Shown piece after piece: positions 62,130 to 64,000 of a stretch of DNA of 64,000 nt. This DNA is from RFSX01 sp965230215 (GTDB taxonomy: Bacteria > Bacteroidota > Bacteroidia > Chitinophagales > Saprospiraceae), in contig CBDDKN010000001.1 of assembly GCA_965230215.1 (NCBI GenBank), positions 434,001 to 498,000 of the forward strand, read 5' to 3'. Positions within the stretch are counted from its first letter, which is position 1. Each line of letters opens with the position of its first letter. The position numbers were made by a program, and so were the translations under genes. The notes beneath the pieces were generated by a model. That model was not told the origin of the DNA and ran no database searches. It saw nothing but the letters and a program-made list of their open reading frames with translations.

Positions 62130-64000
62130 ATGAACAGCAAAAATTTATTTTCTACGATTCTCTTTCTATTACTTGTTGGTAGTGCTTATACTCAGATTGA
62201 TATCAGTGAAGCCAGAAGTTTACCTGAAGGAACCGAAGTTACGGTTGAAGGTATAGTAACCAACGGTTCTGAATTAGGTATTATCAGGTATCTGCAAGAT
62301 GGCACAGCTGGCATTGCAGCTTATCCTGGTTCCGGTTCGACTGGTGATTTCCCAGGAGATGTTCAGAGAGGAGATTTGATTCGAGTCAGAGGACCATTGA
62401 AGTCATTTAATGAACTGCTCGAAATTGATCCAATACTTGAGTATGAGGTTTTGAGCAGCGGGAATCCACTTCCTGATGCGCTCGATATCACGCCGGATAT
62501 GATTGACGAAGCCTTGGAAGGACAGCTTGTAGTTATCGATGGTGTTAAGTTTGAAGACGGTGGTTCTGTATTTGCTGTAGGTAATTATACTTTTAATGCG
62601 GACGGAGAGAGCTCAGAAATATATGTACGTACCAACCATCCCTTGGTTGGAACTGAAATACCTCTAGCTTCTTTAGAGTTGACAGGAATCGTATCCCAAT
62701 TCAATTCACAGTACCAGTTATTGCCAAGAGATCTAAATGACGTTGAGATAAGTGATAATTTTTTCATCTCCTCTTCACCTGAACAAAGTGACTTAACAGA
62801 AAATTCTTTTACTGTTAGATGGTCCACCAATGCTGCGGGTAACTCTATAATACGATATGGTACCACACCCGCACTTGGAGAAGAAGTTCTTAACAATGAC
62901 TCTACTACAGATCATGAGCTAACAGTAAGTGGCTTGGATGCGGGCGAGTTTTATTATGTACAGGTGGTTTCAGACAATGGCTCTTCTACAGTTGAATCGC
63001 CATTGCAGTACTATGCGACAGCTTCAAGATCTTCTGGTGATATGTTGGTATATTTCAATTTCGAAGTTGATGGAAGCTTTTCAGATGGCAATTATCCTGT
63101 AGCTACTTCCAGCGGTGATATGGAGGATGCGATTATTGAATATATTGAGAATGCCAATACAAGTATCGACATTGCCATGTACAATACCAATCGCGTACGT
63201 ATTGTTGAGGCGTTAACAGACGCCTATAATCGTGGCGTAAGAGTGCGCATGGTTACAGAAGACGAAACAGCTAACCTTGCTTTGGGTAACCCTACACCTC
63301 CGTTTAATATTATACGCGGAAATGCAGATGGTCTGATGCACAATAAGTTCCTGATTATTGATCCAGAGTCTGTCGATAACTGCTGGCTGATTACAGGGTC
63401 TTTGAATTTTACAGAACAGAATATGGCCACAGATTACAACAACATGATTTCTCTACAGGATCAAGCTTTATGTAAAGCGTATACCATCGAGTTTGAAGAA
63501 ATGTGGGGTTCTGACAGCGAGGTTCCAGGCATCTTTAATTTGAAGTTTGGTCCAGGTAAAGAAAACAATACGCCGCACTTATTCTCAGTTGGTGGAACGA
63601 TGATTGAAAGTTATTTCTCTCCAACAGATAATACCACAGCCGAGATTGCGGCAGAAATCGATGCAGCTGATGATAATGTGATGTTTGCATTGCTCACCTT
63701 TACCAATAATACCTTGGGTACGGCAATGCTTAATGCATACAATAGAAATGTTGATGTAAGAGGTATAATTGATAATATCAATGATCAGGGCTCTGAATAC
63801 GTATTTCTTACGGACAGAGGTCTTGCAATCACGCCTGATTTTACGACCAAGTCCACACACCATAAGTACTGTGTTGTAGATGCTGATGATCCGACTGCAG
63901 ACCCAGTAGTCATTACTGGATCTCATAACTGGTCTGCCAGTGCTGAAACGAGGAATGATGAAAATACATTGATTATCCACAGCGGTGCCATTGCGAATAT
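62130..64000 (+). CDS. secreted OB-fold / phospholipase-D-like protein (partial, runs off right edge)
   Basis: At least 623 residues, without a stop in the window. The signal peptide is MNSKNLFSTILFLLLVGSAYTQ. An OB-fold-like region (about 23-125) begins ARSLPEGTEVTVEGIV, as in nuclease-associated YhcR-type domains, and a further beta region follows. A fibronectin type III-like domain covers about 210-300. Then comes a phospholipase-D fold with two HKD motifs: HNKFLIIDPES ... GSLNF near residue 402 and HHKYCVVDADD ... GSHNW near residue 575. PLD enzymes of this kind include nucleases (Nuc) and phospholipases. ATG starts 5 bases after the receptor stop. The C-terminus, perhaps with a T9SS domain, is beyond the window. 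Confidence 0.88.
   Translation, partial: MNSKNLFSTILFLLLVGSAYTQIDISEARSLPEGTEVTVEGIVTNGSELGIIRYLQDGTAGIAAYPGSGSTGDFPGDVQRGDLIRVRGPLKSFNELLEIDPILEYEVLSSGNPLPDALDITPDMIDEALEGQLVVIDGVKFEDGGSVFAVGNYTFNADGESSEIYVRTNHPLVGTEIPLASLELTGIVSQFNSQYQLLPRDLNDVEISDNFFISSSPEQSDLTENSFTVRWSTNAAGNSIIRYGTTPALGEEVLNNDSTTDHELTVSGLDAGEFYYVQVVSDNGSSTVESPLQYYATASRSSGDMLVYFNFEVDGSFSDGNYPVATSSGDMEDAIIEYIENANTSIDIAMYNTNRVRIVEALTDAYNRGVRVRMVTEDETANLALGNPTPPFNIIRGNADGLMHNKFLIIDPESVDNCWLITGSLNFTEQNMATDYNNMISLQDQALCKAYTIEFEEMWGSDSEVPGIFNLKFGPGKENNTPHLFSVGGTMIESYFSPTDNTTAEIAAEIDAADDNVMFALLTFTNNTLGTAMLNAYNRNVDVRGIIDNINDQGSEYVFLTDRGLAITPDFTTKSTHHKYCVVDADDPTADPVVITGSHNWSASAETRNDENTLIIHSGAIAN

Noticed and set aside
57054..64000. 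Polysaccharide utilisation locus
   Set aside because: There is no SusD and no glycoside hydrolase, lyase or sugar regulator; the enzymes are of phosphodiesterase type.

Overview
The window is a stretch of ordinary chromosome from a Bacteroidota bacterium, probably a Saprospiria/Lewinella-like marine lineage (inference). Signs of the phylum are four secreted proteins with type IX secretion (T9SS) C-terminal sorting domains, DUF5916, DUF4249, S46 peptidase, DUF4407 and TonB-receptor families, several TAnnTTTG -7 promoter boxes, few Shine-Dalgarno sites, and TTG/GTG starts on several genes. There is no rRNA, CRISPR array, prophage or insertion sequence. One tRNA gene, tRNA-Glu(UUC), is present.

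Layout. 1-7.0 kb: a Tat-exported PLP enzyme, a DUF4407 membrane protein, small membrane proteins and a DUF5916 outer-membrane protein whose signal peptide lies upstream of its first ATG. 7.1-7.5 kb: a hairpin-rich non-coding patch with a possible GIY-YIG nuclease remnant, next to tRNA-Glu. 7.5-12.8 kb: a T9SS beta-propeller protein, a thioesterase, an ArsC-like protein, MiaA and an isoaspartyl peptidase. 12.9-31.3 kb: mostly housekeeping genes: YfhO, pyrR-pyrB, a thioredoxin-like protein, an aminotransferase, an OmpA/TSP3 protein, purK-purE, dihydroorotase, ribH, pdhA, recF-DciA, an oxidase subunit III and two hydrolases, one fused to OsmC. 31.3-46 kb: sucC, an M43 protease, mdh, a frameshifted secreted-protein gene, tilS, mltG, panB, dnaK and an S46 dipeptidyl-peptidase. 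46-51 kb: one 1,631-residue repeat-built T9SS surface protein. 51-57 kb: dynamin-like GTPase, WbqC, glycosyltransferase, MiaE, a 44-residue membrane protein and a Pif1-type helicase.

57-64 kb: four co-directional genes for cell-envelope or secreted proteins: an EEP-fold lipoprotein, a lamin-tail T9SS protein, a TonB-dependent receptor without SusD, and an OB-fold/phospholipase-D protein that runs off the window. The modules that make up single-chain extracellular nucleases of the ExeM type are here distributed over separate proteins around a receptor. I propose this as a candidate locus for degrading and importing extracellular nucleic acid or another phosphodiester polymer. It is the most interesting multi-gene set in the window.

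Links between genes: pyrR, pyrB and dihydroorotase serve pyrimidine synthesis and purK/purE purine synthesis. MiaA and MiaE begin and end the ms2io6A tRNA modification, and TilS modifies tRNA-Ile. pdhA, sucC, mdh and oxidase subunit III belong to central respiration.
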